From contig CAJNDT010004868.1 in the NCBI GenBank assembly GCA_905221615.1, forward strand, positions 62,001 to 126,000: a stretch of DNA of 64,000 nucleotides, in the 5' to 3' direction. Each line of letters opens with the position of its first letter. Positions within the stretch are counted from its first letter, which is position 1. Shown here in pieces: positions 10,839 to 20,920 of the stretch. Under the pieces are notes generated by a model, which did not search any database, was not told where the DNA came from, and worked only from the letters and a program-made list of their open reading frames with translations. Made by a program: the position numbers and the translations under genes. The DNA comes from Symbiodinium sp. CCMP2592. Lineage: Eukaryota > Sar > Dinophyceae > Suessiales > Symbiodiniaceae.

Positions 10839-11813
10839 AATGCTATAAGAATAATACCTAGAAGCCCGAACCCATGGCCAATATAGTAAAACTCTTCAGA
10901 ACTCCCCCAAACAGTACTAAGTAGTAAACCCTTTAAACCCGGGATCTGATCTGTCCTCAGGGCCTGGTCACATGCACGACTCTAGATTTATGAATTACGA
11001 GCCTGAGGCTCCACTTAACTATCAAACCAAAGATAGTGGAAGCCGAGGCCCTCTATTAAACCTGCAATTAGAGCACTACCTGATTAGTAGGACCCCACTA
11101 CTAGTACATGCTGCGAACCGAGGATCATGATATGCGCTCGATGGTGTGGAGGCGGCCAGTCCATTGATTCATCACAATCACGACCACTGGAGTGCCTGGT
11201 TTCGGGTCGAGGATTCAAGCTGTCGGGGCTAGCACTTGTGCTTGGGACAATATAGCACTTAAGTGGCAACGGAGTTCGCTAGGGGGGGCGATGCTCCAAT
11301 TTGGGGAACCGTGATAAGAGGCGGGATGTAAGTACTGTGGGCCCGGGGCCCGTGGTGTGAGCTTTCGGGCCTCACTTTCAATCATCATTCTTCCCCCGCG
11401 GTGCGGTCAATCCATCGAGTGCAGATCATCAGGTCGCATCTTACCATCGACGGAAGCCATAGCTGCGACAGCATGTGTTGGATATTGGAACAGCACCATG
11501 CATAGAGTACTAGCATGCCATTGTATTCGAAAGACAAGCCGTATGGTTGCATGATGTAGCATTGGGGCCCAACAGCCTAAAGCCAGCATATATCTATATA
11601 TATATATATATGTACATATACATGTGCACATATACATGTATATATATATGTATATATATATATGTACATATGGATGCCAGAGATCCCATTGCTGGAGGCC
11701 CAGAATCATCTGGATACTAGATACAGAGCCGGCAGTTGCTTCAGGAATGGCGGTGCATCTGGTTTAGGGGCTGGGGCTTCTGGGGTTTATATAGTAGTAC
11801 ATACATGTACAAT
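10839..11813. other. No confident gene
   Basis: Only short open stretches; a possible tiny minus exon near 11450-11470 is too short to support. TA/CATA microsatellite at about 11585-11665. Confidence 0.4.
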
Positions 11814-11922
11814 CCCAAAGGGTCCTTTGTACTGTTATGGGGGATACTTCCCTAAATCATAATAGTAATTCCTAATATGGAAACCCGACATTCTACTATA
11901 TCGATACATAGGACCCTTTGGG
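11814..11922. mobile_element. MITE, CCCAAAGG family, long class, copy 2
   Basis: 109 bp, about 90% like the copy at 9867; ends CCCAAAGGGTCC and GGACCCTTTGGG; flanked by AAT/AAT. Confidence 0.85.
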
Positions 11923-12174
11923 AATTGCATACTTGTATTAAACAAACGTGCCTAGGGGATTGAATTTTAGGTCTAATCTAAGATATGTTCTTTCATATAT
12001 ATATATATATACATATATGCGAGTTCGGGTTTCAGGTTTCTACTAGTTGTCGCCGGGATCAGAAAGCATGGGAAAGTCATCACATAGCATATTGCCGATA
12101 CCGGCGTGGCTAGAGCTGCCTTTGATTGAGCCGCACTTACACGTAGGGTTTGGGGCTTATATGGTTTACTAGTG

Positions 12175-12515
12175 ATTACTATTATATACTGCTATGATCA
12201 CTGCTACGACGACGACTACTATACTACTACTATACCAACATAAAACTGCGCTATCTTCCTCAACCCGCGACACGTCGTAGAGATCATACCCAACTCGAGT
12301 CCTGAACCTCAAACCCGAGCTATGTTCCACTACCCCTGCAACCTCATACCCCAGTCCCTGCACCCAAGGACCAAGGAGATCACAACAAACGATGCCCAGC
12401 TTGATTCGTGGTTTCTGCACATATAGTTCGGTCGCAAGTTCCAAATTCTGCTTGGATTGGCTGAGTCTGGGGTAGGGTTCGAGGAGCTCGCGAGTTGAAG
12501 TAACCCAATCCAATC
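12175..12515 (-). CDS. Possible minus-strand exon(s), hypothetical
   Basis: A long open minus-strand frame reads TSTRELLEPYPRLSQSKQNL, then ELATELYVQKPRIKLGIVCC, before turning into a Val-rich simple-repeat tail. Composition is protein-like, but splice limits are not clear and no family is recognised. Confidence 0.3.
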
Positions 12516-12534
12516 CAATAGAACCCTTTATATA

Positions 12535-12639
12535 CCTGGAGGCTCATACCCTACCCCTTTTTTAGGGCAATTTTAAGATAACAGATCGTAACCATAAAAC
12601 TAGGTATCCTAAAGAAGGGGTAGGGTATGAGCCTCTAGG
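12535..12639. mobile_element. MITE with TA target duplication
   Basis: 105 bp; ends CCTGGAGGCTCATACCCTAC and the near reverse complement (GTAGGGTATGAGCCTCTAGG); TA on both sides. Arms ~30 bp, centre AT-rich. Confidence 0.8.
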
Positions 12640-13277
12640 TAGTTGTCATGGGAACTACACATTCGTCATACATCATGATCATCACCATCGACATCGATCA
12701 CCATCATCAATCATCATCTACCTTTAATAATAACTTCGGCACCAGAGTAAGGATCGCAAAACATAGTGCAGCACATTTCGATTTCCGACATCGGCGGAAT
12801 CCCAGCATGAATCTCTCACACGTGTCTGCATGCCACGGACCTGGCCTCTAGATCAGAGTGCATATTATACAGTAAATGTAGCACATATCACCATATAGAG
12901 GATGCAAGCAGTCGTGGGATCGGATTACAAATTATTCGGGGCCCCAGCTCGTATGCGTAATCGCGCACACCTGGGTCCTTCTGCACACCTTCGAAAAAGA
13001 CTAGGCTCCCCCCTCGGCCGCCGGTGCTTCGGCCAACCAAGCCTGGGAAAAGCAGATGGTTTATAGACCTAGAGTTTGGGTTTAGGGTATCAGTGTGGGG
13101 GTTCGGTGCTATGGAACGAATTCCGGGTCACAGCACATGCATACGGTCGGGGCAATCAGAGGCTCAGGGATCACCCGAACGATGCACCTTGCAAAATTTC
13201 CCTTTTGAACTCAAGCAATCCCTCGCTGCCAACATTAAAGTAGTATGATCTCGATAGCCAAGGTAAGCTGCTGCGAC

Positions 13278-13339
13278 CGCTGGCCTCCACAGCGGCTGTC
13301 TTCTGCTGCCAGCCCGCGAGGTATTTGGCGAGCTCCCAC
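13278..13339 (-). CDS. Exon, hypothetical
   Basis: After CTGCAG|G the minus frame reads WELAKYLAGWQQKTAAVEAS. A GT donor follows AGCG. Good coding appearance; family unknown. Confidence 0.45.
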
Positions 13340-13571
13340 CTGCAGCGTGGCTGATTCAGTGGTTTCAGAGTCGCGGCATCCTACAGCTAGGGTCTATGGC
13401 TACTGCAGCAGAAGCCACACTGAAGACAGCTCTCCACGAGACCAACCCAGCGTAGATCCATCGTTGCCGTCAACCTTAGATGGTAGGGATTCGCGTTAGG
13501 GGTCTAGGTTATTATACGATCTGCGGCGAAGCTGTTACATGTCATGACCAAAGCAAGGAAAGGGACACCCA

Positions 13572-13678
13572 CACTAGGGCATTTTGCAAAGGCCCTCTTC
13601 ACATAGAAGCTTCGCTTGTTGAGCTCAACTTGGATATTGCCCACACCGGCGATAGCAGGAGCTGGCACCGTAAAGCTC
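13572..13678 (-). CDS. Exon, hypothetical
   Basis: After AAAG|G the minus frame reads SFTVPAPAIAGVGNIQVELN, then KRSFYVKRAFAK. Beta-rich appearance. The 3' end is uncertain among several GT sites. Confidence 0.5.
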
Positions 13679-13837
13679 CTTTCAGATACAAATAAAGTAG
13701 ATTAGTTAAGCTTAGCAGGATCTTCCCGGTACCTCTCTCTCGATCTCTCTTGCTCTCTCGCTCTACATACGGCCTATGTATGTATGTATGTATGTATATC
13801 TATATATATATATATATATGTGATCATGATACACCTA

Positions 13838-13951
13838 CAGTAGACCCCATAAAGTTGGAAACCGGATTAAGGCCAAATAATGCTGGGGATTCCCTATATA
13901 TTGCTCTTAAGGATTGAGGCTGTTGGGTTTCCAACTTTCGGGCTTCTACTG
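13838..13951. mobile_element. MITE with CAGTAGA ends and TA duplication (pogo/mariner-like)
   Basis: 114 bp; left end CAGTAGACCCCATAAAGTTG, right end the near reverse complement (CAACTTTCGGGCTTCTACTG), TA at each flank. CAGTA-type ends are typical of Tc1/mariner-pogo elements. No ORF. Confidence 0.75.
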
Positions 13952-14041
13952 TATCCCTACCTTGCTGTCTAACAGGCTCTCTCCCTCTCTCGAAGATTAT
14001 TTACCAATCTAATAATATCGATCTACATGCATATTTCAGAC

Positions 14042-14596
14042 GAGAGTCAATTGCTTAAACGTCGCTGGATCAAGTTCCAACAAAGTTGCGTTGCGGGGCC
14101 GGCAATCGGGCATACTGTCACTCTTGGCTTGCAATACCTTCAAACCTTCTGCAGCTTTCTCCTCCTGAGCCCTTCGCCTCACTGCCTTGATAGTAGGCTT
14201 CGAGGGAGCGGGCTCGGCGTTCTTAGCATCCGTTTGCGAAGGCTCCGAAGGCACGGGAGCAGGCTCGGTGTTCTCAGCATCCTTTTGGGAAGGCTCCGAG
14301 GAAGGCACTGCAGGAGCAGGCTCGGTGTTCTCAGCATTCGACTGGGAAGGCTCTGAGGAAGGCACGGGAGCAGGCTCGGTGTTCTTAGCATCCGACTGGG
14401 AAGGCTCCGAAACAGGCTCGGTGTTCTTAGCATCCGACTGGGAAGGCTCCGAAGGCACGGAAAGAGCGGCAGCACCTTTCCGCTTCTTTGCTGCGGCCGC
14501 TTCAGCCTTCTCAAGTCTTCGCTTAGCACGTAAGGCCGCCTGTTCTTCTCTGAGCTCCCCGGACGTGATATCTTTGCCATTGGCACTGATGCTCAT
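14042..14596 (-). CDS. Large exon with Ser-Glu-Pro repeats
   Basis: Phase 0 after GTGCAG: MSISANGKDITSGELREEQA, then an Ala/Lys/Arg helix (RLEKAEAAAAKKRKGAAAL). Five repeats follow of about 20 residues around PSEPSQSDAKNTEPAPV, then KPTIKAVRRRAQEEKAAEGL. A GT donor sits at the end, just before an in-frame TGA at 14036. Probably a disordered, repeat-expanding nuclear-type protein. Function unknown. Confidence 0.65.
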
Positions 14597-14703
14597 CTGC
14601 ACTGGCAACTTCCACTCTCGGGCTGCACCATCTGGAATGAGAGGTTGACGGTCCTACCCGGGAATGTACGATATAGCATTGATCATGAGGCTTGGGGTGG
14701 CAC

Positions 14704-14771
14704 GGAGTCCTTGAAGGCACCATTCGAGGTCTGTTTCTTTGCACCCGGGTCGTTGCCTGTGCCCTCGGTAT
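14704..14771 (-). CDS. Small exon
   Basis: 68 nt after GTGTAG; with the base carried from the next upstream exon it reads DTEGTGNDPGAKKQTSNGAF, then KDS, with a GT donor. Phase agrees with the exons on both sides. Confidence 0.6.
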
Positions 14772-14820
14772 CTACACTAGCCGGTTCATTCTGTCCAGCT
14801 ACTTCGTTTAATTACTTGGC

Positions 14821-14884
14821 CCGGAAATTTCAGACAAGCTTCGGTCTCGTCATCCACCTGCTCGCTCGATCCAGCACCAGGCGC
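14821..14884 (-). CDS. Small exon
   Basis: 64 nt, CCCAG|GC acceptor, CCGG|GC donor. Reads APGAGSSEQVDDETEACLKF plus P and one base; the split Asp codon rejoins at 14771. Confidence 0.6.
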
Positions 14885-14964
14885 CTGGGAATCAAGAACT
14901 GGACCGTATATGGGCCTATATGGGTCGGAGATTTAGCGGTGGCTTTGGGATGCATGTGTTAGCA

Positions 14965-15016
14965 AGTTCCATATATATATATATATATATATATCCATAT
15001 ATATATATATATATAA
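14965..15016. repeat. (TA)n microsatellite
   Basis: Two long TA runs separated by CCATATA. Confidence 0.9.
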
Positions 15017-15371
15017 TTTCGGGGCCAGCTATATTTTCGTGTTCTCTTATTAATTAAATTTAGAATTATAATAATCAAGCTCAGCCGGAAGCACGTTGCT
15101 GTTGCAGGTAGGGGTTAGCGTTCAAAGTTGAGGGGTTGGCTACACCGGGACGAGAGGTCTTCAGATCCCATAGCCCTATAACCGTGTCCTATAGCTCTAT
15201 ATAGTGATAGTGACAGGATCCTTTCGTCGGAGCCGTCTAACACGTACTAATTGCATAAGCCCTCAGACACAAAACCACGAAGCCCCACGAAGCCGTTCTC
15301 CTAAGCAACACATATTTCACAGTTTATCCCTGGCCCGAACTTGCAATCAACCCCTTTGCTCAAGGCTGCAC

Positions 15372-15410
15372 CTGGCTTTGGACGGGGTCGGCATCGAGAT
15401 CCACGGTATC
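15372..15410 (-). CDS. Small exon, DTV-type copy 2
   Basis: 39 nt, CCAAG|GATACC acceptor, CCAG|GT donor, phase 0: DTVDLDADPVQSQ. Homologous at its 5' part to the exon at 16221-16286, including the intronic AGCCAAG before it. Confidence 0.6.
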
Positions 15411-15625
15411 CTTGGCTCAGGTAAGAATCTTGCACATCATATAGTAATTACGAGGGCACTACACATTTTTAATTTTGGAGTCTGGATAGAACCTTGTGTG
15501 GCATCTAGGCTTCGGTTCGGAATGGTTGCAGCGGTTGCATTGGTTTCCGAGGATCAAATCAATACATCATGCGGCTGAAAGCCCAACCCTTATCCCTAAA
15601 ACCTCAGCAGGCATGGCACTGGTAC

Positions 15626-15676
15626 CAGTGCTTGCACTCCTGGATCGCACGAGTCGCCCATGTTCTGCTCTTCATC
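15626..15676 (-). CDS. Small exon, EQ-type copy 2
   Basis: 51 nt, CTGCAG|GAT acceptor, CTG|GT donor, phase 0: DEEQNMGDSCDPGVQAL. Resembles the exon at 16474-16512 in position and pattern. Confidence 0.55.
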
Positions 15677-15788
15677 CTGCAGTAGTCAATTCGGGGTATA
15701 TAGTGAAGGAAGTTTTCTATATTAATATTGGCGTCGGCAACATACTCTCTCTCTCTCTCTCTCTGCATCTAGATCTGACGGCCTCCTG

Positions 15789-15897
15789 CCCAAAGGATCC
15801 TATGTACTGTTATGGGGGATACTTCCCTAAGTCATAATATTAGTTCCTAATGTGGAAACCCGACATTCTACTATATCGGTACATTGGACCCTTTGGG
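15789..15897. mobile_element. MITE, CCCAAAGG family, long class, copy 3
   Basis: 109 bp; ends CCCAAAGGATCCTATGTA and TACATTGGACCCTTTGGG; flanked by CTG/CTG. Lies in an intron of the minus-strand gene. Confidence 0.85.
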
Positions 15898-16003
15898 CTG
15901 CAAGCCAAGGACTACCTGCGTACAGGTGTACTGATCGATTAGAATATATTTGGTTCTGTTGTTAAGCTTATTCTTACAGTCAAATGATGTATGTCGAACT
16001 CGC

Positions 16004-16060
16004 TCCATAATCGAGTGCCTGCTGCAGCTGATGCTCCGACGATACGTCGACGTCCATGGC
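16004..16060 (-). CDS. Small exon
   Basis: 57 nt, TCAAG|GCC acceptor, GGA|GC donor, phase 0: AMDVDVSSEHQLQQALDYG. Confidence 0.5.
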
Positions 16061-16220
16061 CTTGACAATATGCACAATTCATGAATCCAAGCGAGTCTTG
16101 CTGGATGTCGTGGCAGAATCCCATCAACGGCTTGCCCATCCCACACGCAGGACTGCAGTATATCCGTTAATCAATCCTAAGCGCGCAATATACACCTAGC
16201 CTTAAGCTTCAAATGTTTAC

Positions 16221-16286
16221 CAGCAATTGAGCCTGCACCTCGCCACGATCATCTCCAGGGACGTCGGCATCGATAAGCACGGTATC
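16221..16286 (-). CDS. Small exon, DTV-type copy 1
   Basis: 66 nt, CCAAG|GATACC acceptor, CTG|GTAAAC donor, phase 0: DTVLIDADVPGDDRGEVQAQ then LL. Confidence 0.65.
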
Positions 16287-16473
16287 CTTGGCTTAGCTAC
16301 GTATTCTTCAGCGGTGCTCCACGGGCTTTGGGCTTGGGCTGTAGCTATATATAGGAGGTTTGCCAAGGAGTCTCGGATGCGAGTTGACAGTCGGGCACCG
16401 AACCCCGATGATTTACAATGCATTATTAGCTATAGTGCACACATCCAGGATTTATCAGGCATGCCACGGGCAC

Positions 16474-16512
16474 CGGATCGGACAAAGTGTCCAGCTTGCT
16501 CTGCTCGCGCTC
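16474..16512 (-). CDS. Small exon, EQ-type copy 1
   Basis: 39 nt, TCCAG|GAG acceptor, CCG|GT donor, phase 0: EREQSKLDTLSDP. Confidence 0.55.
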
Positions 16513-16891
16513 CTGGAAATGCTCGGGCAAGACTTAAGTAAGCATCCCTGCGTCTAGCTCACAGCGAACGGTCAAGGAGTGCAGCATCGGACCTGTAGAT
16601 TTATTATAATAGGCCAAAACGTTAACTAGGGTTTGATTTTTCTGTAGCTTCCGGGATTAGATCGCGTATTTATAGCATTTAAGGGCTTGTGTTCACACAC
16701 GTACTCGTAACATATATACACACATATAGATGCCATGTATAGCGCATACCCGGCAGAAGAGTACTCATACTACATATATATACATATATGTGTATATATA
16801 TATATGTATATATTAGATGCATACATGTTCAGCTGCATGGTATGTACGTACCACACCATGCCTATATATTGATTGATGCCAACGTGTGCGC

Positions 16892-17107
16892 CTGCATGAC
16901 CAGCTCAGCAGGCGGTGGGGCTGCAACCTGCTCGATACCGCAACCAAACGATGCATAAGTGCACTGCTTGCCAGTCCCAGCCTCCCCTTCATCATCACTC
17001 GTCAGAATCTCGATTTTGCAGCCGAGCTCACCGTCGCCTCCGGGCCTGTCGTCCTCGTCGTCGCTCTTTGTACTGAGAATCTCGATGTCACTCTCATCAT
17101 AGCTATC
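16892..17107 (-). CDS. Exon, highly acidic segment then hydrophobic tail
   Basis: 216 nt, GAAG|GAT acceptor, CAG|GC donor, phase 0. Starts DSYDESDIEILSTKSDDEDD, has a second KIEILTSDDEGE motif (internal repeat of IEIL..(D)DE), and ends APPPAELVMQ. Composition and the long clean frame strongly indicate coding. Confidence 0.7.
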
Positions 17108-17367
17108 CTTCCAGGTTGCTCACACTAGATTACCTTATGCCTACCAAACCCTACTTTTTTCTTGGAATTTTTAGGGACCCTACTAGGTCAAAGTAATTAC
17201 ATGGTAGCTATTATTACAGCCATCGCTTTAATTTAAAGACGACAGTCCTCAAGCAAGATCTCCGCTTCAACCTCCGCATCAGATATCACCTCCGATACCT
17301 GCCCAGATCGAACTCAAAATCTCAAAGCACAAACCCAGCAGCCCAGCACCAACACGCTTTTAAAGAC

Positions 17368-17467
17368 TGCCTCGGAGTCAACAGAACTGGAGCTGCCTTT
17401 CCTTTCCGGGACCTGCAAATTGTTGACCTTGTAAAAGATCGTTTTCAACACGGTGACCTCGGGAGAC
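17368..17467 (-). CDS. Exon
   Basis: 100 nt, GGCAG|G acceptor, GCA|GT donor. Reads SPEVTVLKTIFYKVNNLQVP, then ERKGSSSSVDSEA; phase agrees with both neighbours. Confidence 0.65.
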
Positions 17468-17556
17468 CTGCCAACTCATGTAGCCTACGTAGGCTTGGAT
17501 TGCAAGCTCGCTGAATCAAGAGGGCCTCGCGAATGGCGTGCGATAAATCACCTTAC

Positions 17557-17608
17557 AGAGATATCCGGCGAGCCATCGTAACCGCGTTCCCTGGAGTGAG
17601 GCCCACTC
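17557..17608 (-). CDS. Small exon
   Basis: 52 nt, GACAG|GA acceptor, GT donor (CTCT|GTAAGG). Reads (G)VGLTPGNAVTMARRIS(L); phase agrees on both sides. Confidence 0.6.
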
Positions 17609-17668
17609 CTGTCCAGCATTACCCAAACGATTTACATGACAAGTATGTGCAACACAGCAAGGACCGAC

Positions 17669-17752
17669 CTTGATGATTTTTTTGTGGCCTCGCATGGCCA
17701 CGTAGGCCATGGACCAAAATCCGTAGGCGGCGCTGACGTAGAGCATCGCCAC
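17669..17752 (-). CDS. Small exon, basic
   Basis: 84 nt, TTGAG|GT acceptor, CAAG|GT donor. Phase-consistent reading GDALRQRRLRILVHGLRGHA, then RPQKNHQ. The alternative hydrophobic frame of the same DNA breaks phase. Confidence 0.5.
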
Positions 17753-17892
17753 CTCAAGGCATCTAGATCAACCGAAATAATAATTTAAAGGGCACAATAG
17801 CCCAGTATCGTGGATGATGCCAAATATATATGTTGAGGCCCGAACTCTGTGGTTCTTGCACGACACTAGGTCCGGATTCGGTAGAGTCGTAC

Positions 17893-17998
17893 CACAAAGC
17901 AGCATCGGAACGTATCTCTTCATTATGGCAAAGTTTGCCGAGTCGATCAGATCCTGCTGGGCCATGCCCGTGTCGTAGATCGTCACAACTTGCCGATC
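17893..17998 (-). CDS. Exon
   Basis: 106 nt, TTAAG|GAT acceptor, GT donor. Reads DRQVVTIYDTGMAQQDLIDS, then ANFAIMKRYVPMLLC; globular appearance, family not recognised. Confidence 0.65.
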
Positions 17999-18068
17999 CT
18001 TAATTAAATCTGTTGCAGCACACACGACCGACGGAGACACTACCACACGAGCAGCCCATATTCAACAC

Positions 18069-18156
18069 CTGGCCATGTCACTGGGCAGGCCTTGATGTCG
18101 GCAAGTCGACCTTCGACAGCAGGTCGCAGCACGTCCACCACTTTCATGGCGGCCTC
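18069..18156 (-). CDS. Exon, most upstream of the chain
   Basis: After TTGAG the minus frame reads EAAMKVVDVLRPAVEGRLAD, then IKACPVTWP, ending at CCAG|GTGTTG. Further 5' exons are not resolved. Confidence 0.6.
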
Positions 18157-18189
18157 CTCAACAAGTTCATCGAGATATTATAACTGGGC

Positions 18190-19190
18190 ACTGGAATCAT
18201 CAAAGATATGGATCAACTGGATCAACAACCCTCGTCCAAATTGGAGACAAGAATCAGGAACGAAGAAACGAAGCGGCTGCAACACTTGAACTCCCCTTTC
18301 AACAACACCACCGCGCGTTCGCTCGCTGTCCATCTGCCGAAACTTGGCAGGGGCATTACCATCAGCGCCCTTTGCCTGCTTCGAAGCCGGCATGGCGGGA
18401 TGCTAAGAAAAACCCTTGTGCACACGTAGAGCGAGTCGATACTCGAAACACCGAATGCAGATATAAATGCTGGAGACATGCTGCTCTGATGGCCACAAAT
18501 CATCTCATGTGCACAGACAGCGAAGCCTGTAGAGCGAATGCATGATCAGGTCACAGCGAGCACTCAGCATGCACACAGTGCACCATGCCATATCAATCTG
18601 AAATCCTGCATGCAACACAGCGAGCTCGAGGGGAAGCACCTTCCCGCCGCTTCTTGTGCGCATGGAAGAGCATGCCACTGAAGCCGGGCATCGCTAAAAA
18701 TGCAATTAATTAATCGCACAGGGAATAAGTACGTACGAACCCAGTCGGAATCATATACCCATTATATAAATTTCGAACATGATAACTAGTCCCCAGATCT
18801 ATATATCATATATATATATAGCTCTGAAAACTTAATCTGGCCAAACCACTTGATCTAGCACTGGGGACATGGCGCCGGCACAATGTGCGGGCGCCAGGTC
18901 ACCAGAACCAGATCTAGACATGTCCAGCCCTGTGCACTTGAGCAAATGGGACGCGTGCACCTGAGAGTAAATCACACACACACAAACACACACTCAAGCC
19001 CTATACCCCCATACCACGCACGCACGTATACATGTGTGTGAAATCGTGTATAAATGTACAAACATGCCTGTCTCACATTTTTTCCTACTTTTTCAAGCTC
19101 ATTGATCAAGGTTTTCAGCATGCAGACATGAGCTTTTTGCAATCTTTTTCTACACGTATACCAAGCTATACCAAAAACCCCATGTGAGTG
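18190..19190. other. No confident gene; CA- and TA-rich spacer
   Basis: Short open stretches only. CA-rich microsatellite near 18970-18995. Contains no sequence resembling the candidate LTR at 25124, so a 5' LTR for the Copia element is not visible here. Confidence 0.5.
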
Positions 19191-19241
19191 AATAGCACAA
19201 TGTGGGTTCTGGGACAATTTGGGCCGAGTAGTGTCCATATC

Positions 19242-19260
19242 AGCACTTGGACCCTTTGGG
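19242..19260. mobile_element. Solo CCCAAAGG-family MITE end abutting the Copia sequence
   Basis: GCACTTGGACCCTTTGGG matches the right terminus of the short MITE class for about 16 bp. No left terminus is found upstream, so it is a truncated end. The Copia-derived coding sequence begins immediately to its right. Confidence 0.6.
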
Positions 19261-19263
19261 AAA

Positions 19264-19806
19264 TCCACGGTGCACAAGGAGTTCCCGATGAAGGTTCACG
19301 AGTGCAGCCATCCGGCCGATGCGCTGAGGTGCCGGGGCAATCAAGCAGCGCGTTGGTGGGTGTGCACTCGTTGCGGCTCCCGTTGGGATCGTCCAGAGGA
19401 GAGCGGAACGACTTCGGCGGCCTCGACCAAGGCGGTGAATGTGGACGAGAAGGCGCCGAAGCTGGTGAGCATTCACGGTCGGGAATATCCTCGTTATCTA
19501 CCTGCACCCCGAGGACGCCCACAACAAGGACCTCGCCAAGTGGATCTGACTCAGAGGGGCGCACCAAGGACGTTGCGGGAGGAGCCGAGCTCAGGGAGCA
19601 CTGGTCCTGTGCCTTCTTCCACGGTTCCAGTGCCCAAATCGAGGGTGAGGCAAACTCCGCACGGACTGAGGTCGGTGCAGCGGTCAAAGACGCCAACGAG
19701 GGCATCTCATCCCGAGCACTTCGAGCTGAACACCGACCACGAGGACTGGGACGATGCGGAGATGATCAACCCGAATGCGGCCGATACGATCGACGAGCAG
19801 TCCTAG
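19264..19806 (+). CDS. Copia 5' region, Cys-rich zinc-ribbon-like
   Basis: The frame reads PMKVHECSHPADALRCRGNQ, then ARWWVCTRCGSRW, giving a C-H...C...CxxC pattern. A Pro/Ser/Arg-rich linker follows and the frame stops at 19806. Similar Cys motifs occur, as I recall, near the N-terminus of dinoflagellate Copia-like polyproteins. Probably gag-like or an accessory module. The following sequence continues in another frame. Confidence 0.55.
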   Translation, partial: STVHKEFPMKVHECSHPADALRCRGNQAARWWVCTRCGSRWDRPEESGTTSAASTKAVNVDEKAPKLVSIHGREYPRYLPAPRGRPQQGPRQVDLTQRGAPRTLREEPSSGSTGPVPSSTVPVPKSRVRQTPHGLRSVQRSKTPTRASHPEHFELNTDHEDWDDAEMINPNAADTIDEQS

Positions 19807-20510
19807 GAGCCGAGGGTCTGGAAAGCGGGCCCGCGCCCGAAACGAAGGAGCTGGCTCGCACCTTGCGCTCCCGAGGCTGGCTTCTGGCGTCGATCCTGGT
19901 GATGATCAGTCTTGTTGAAGCAGGTCGCACAGCGCAGCTGCCGGGCACCATGTTTGGATCACCTCGCGACCAACTGTGGTGGCATCGCGAGGACAACTGC
20001 TGGAAGGAGCATCCGCCCATCGAATTTCCACGTGTGGGATGCGCAGTGTTTCCTCGTAATCAAGTGCGCAAGGACTGGCTGGCAGACACTAGCGGCACGT
20101 GGGTGGAGATGAACCAGCAGGAGAGGAGACGGGTGGCCTCGTTGTGGCTGTCATCGTCACTCGCGGACGAAGAGATCAACTCTACGCCTCGGCTGATTCG
20201 CCGAGCGCGCGATCGGGGAATTGACGATCAGCTGGCCATGGATCTGGCCGTCGGCTGGGAGTATGAGCGGGCCGAAGATAAGGTGGAGGCTCTTCGTCTT
20301 CTTCGTGAACATCGTCCGGCGCGTGTGGCGCTAACGTTGCTGCCCGACAACAAGGTTCAAAGGGAGAACAACGAGTTCGCGGTCCGCCTCGCGCACCTTC
20401 AGCTGTCTGCTGGGCGAGGTTTCGTTATATGGAGTTGCCCACTTCGGCGGATACATGCCGGCTGCCGTCGCTCTGCAAGCTTCGGGCGTTGCCTTCGGCG
20501 TATTCCGTGA
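19807..20510 (+). pseudogene. Copia polyprotein segment, frame-shifted
   Basis: Continues in a frame reading GWLLASILVMISLVEAG, CWKEHPPIEFPRVGC and RPARVALTLLPDN, up to a stop at 20510. I do not see a clear D[ST]G aspartic protease motif. Two frame changes within 1 kb argue for decay. Confidence 0.5.
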
Positions 20511-20920
20511 TGATTGACTATAACCGTCTGGGCATTGGTGGGGAAAACATGCTCATTCAGCCCACTTTGGCCCTCACGAATGCACCGGAATTGTTCGCTG
20601 CTATGGGTCGAAGAGTACGTCAGCTACCACAACAGGCTAGGGCAGCTCCAGAAAGCACGGCTTCAACACAACGAGAACTTGCCTCCCACTTGAACTACGT
20701 GATGAACTACCACTTGCGAAACCACCTGAGGACGCGGCACGTGCCCATGAACCATGCCAAGGACCGGTGGATGTGGCGGGGAGACCTTCTGGTTTGCCGT
20801 CATTTCTTTCCTCGGCAAAGCCTTTGCACTCGGAGGAGTGCCCTTTTGACATCGCGAAGGTCAAGTTCACGGGTCAACGATCTACTCGCATGGACCCTGT
20901 GGGCGGACAAATCAAGGTGA
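20429..20920 (+). pseudogene. Copia polyprotein segment, frame-shifted
   Basis: Contains DYNRLGIGGENMLIQPTLAL then TNAPELFAAM. The pattern with PT..(V/L)TN.PEL resembles a region upstream of the integrase that I recall from dinoflagellate Copia proteins. Overlaps the preceding frame by ~80 bp. Confidence 0.5.

Larger units (their letters stand above)
13321..18156 (-). other. Minus-strand multi-exon gene region (right of the two)
   Basis: A chain of exons (18156 down to 14042) in which, for most neighbouring pairs, the codon phase left by one exon is completed by the next, using GT-AG and GC-AG introns. That agreement is strong evidence that they belong to one transcript. The protein alternates acidic disordered stretches with Ser/Glu/Pro/Gln repeats. 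Exons beginning GAT-ACC (DTV.DAD) and GA(G/T)-containing EQ exons occur twice, suggesting segmental exon duplication. No recognised domain. Confidence 0.65.

Noticed and set aside
17516-17752. Hydrophobic minus-strand frame (LYVSAAYGFWSMAYVAMRG)
   Set aside because: Using it breaks phase with both neighbouring exons; the basic frame GDALRQRRLRIL keeps phase.
18190-19260. 5' LTR of the Copia element
   Set aside because: No sequence resembling the TGACATTCTGAAATGC start or its downstream text was found upstream of the coding region.
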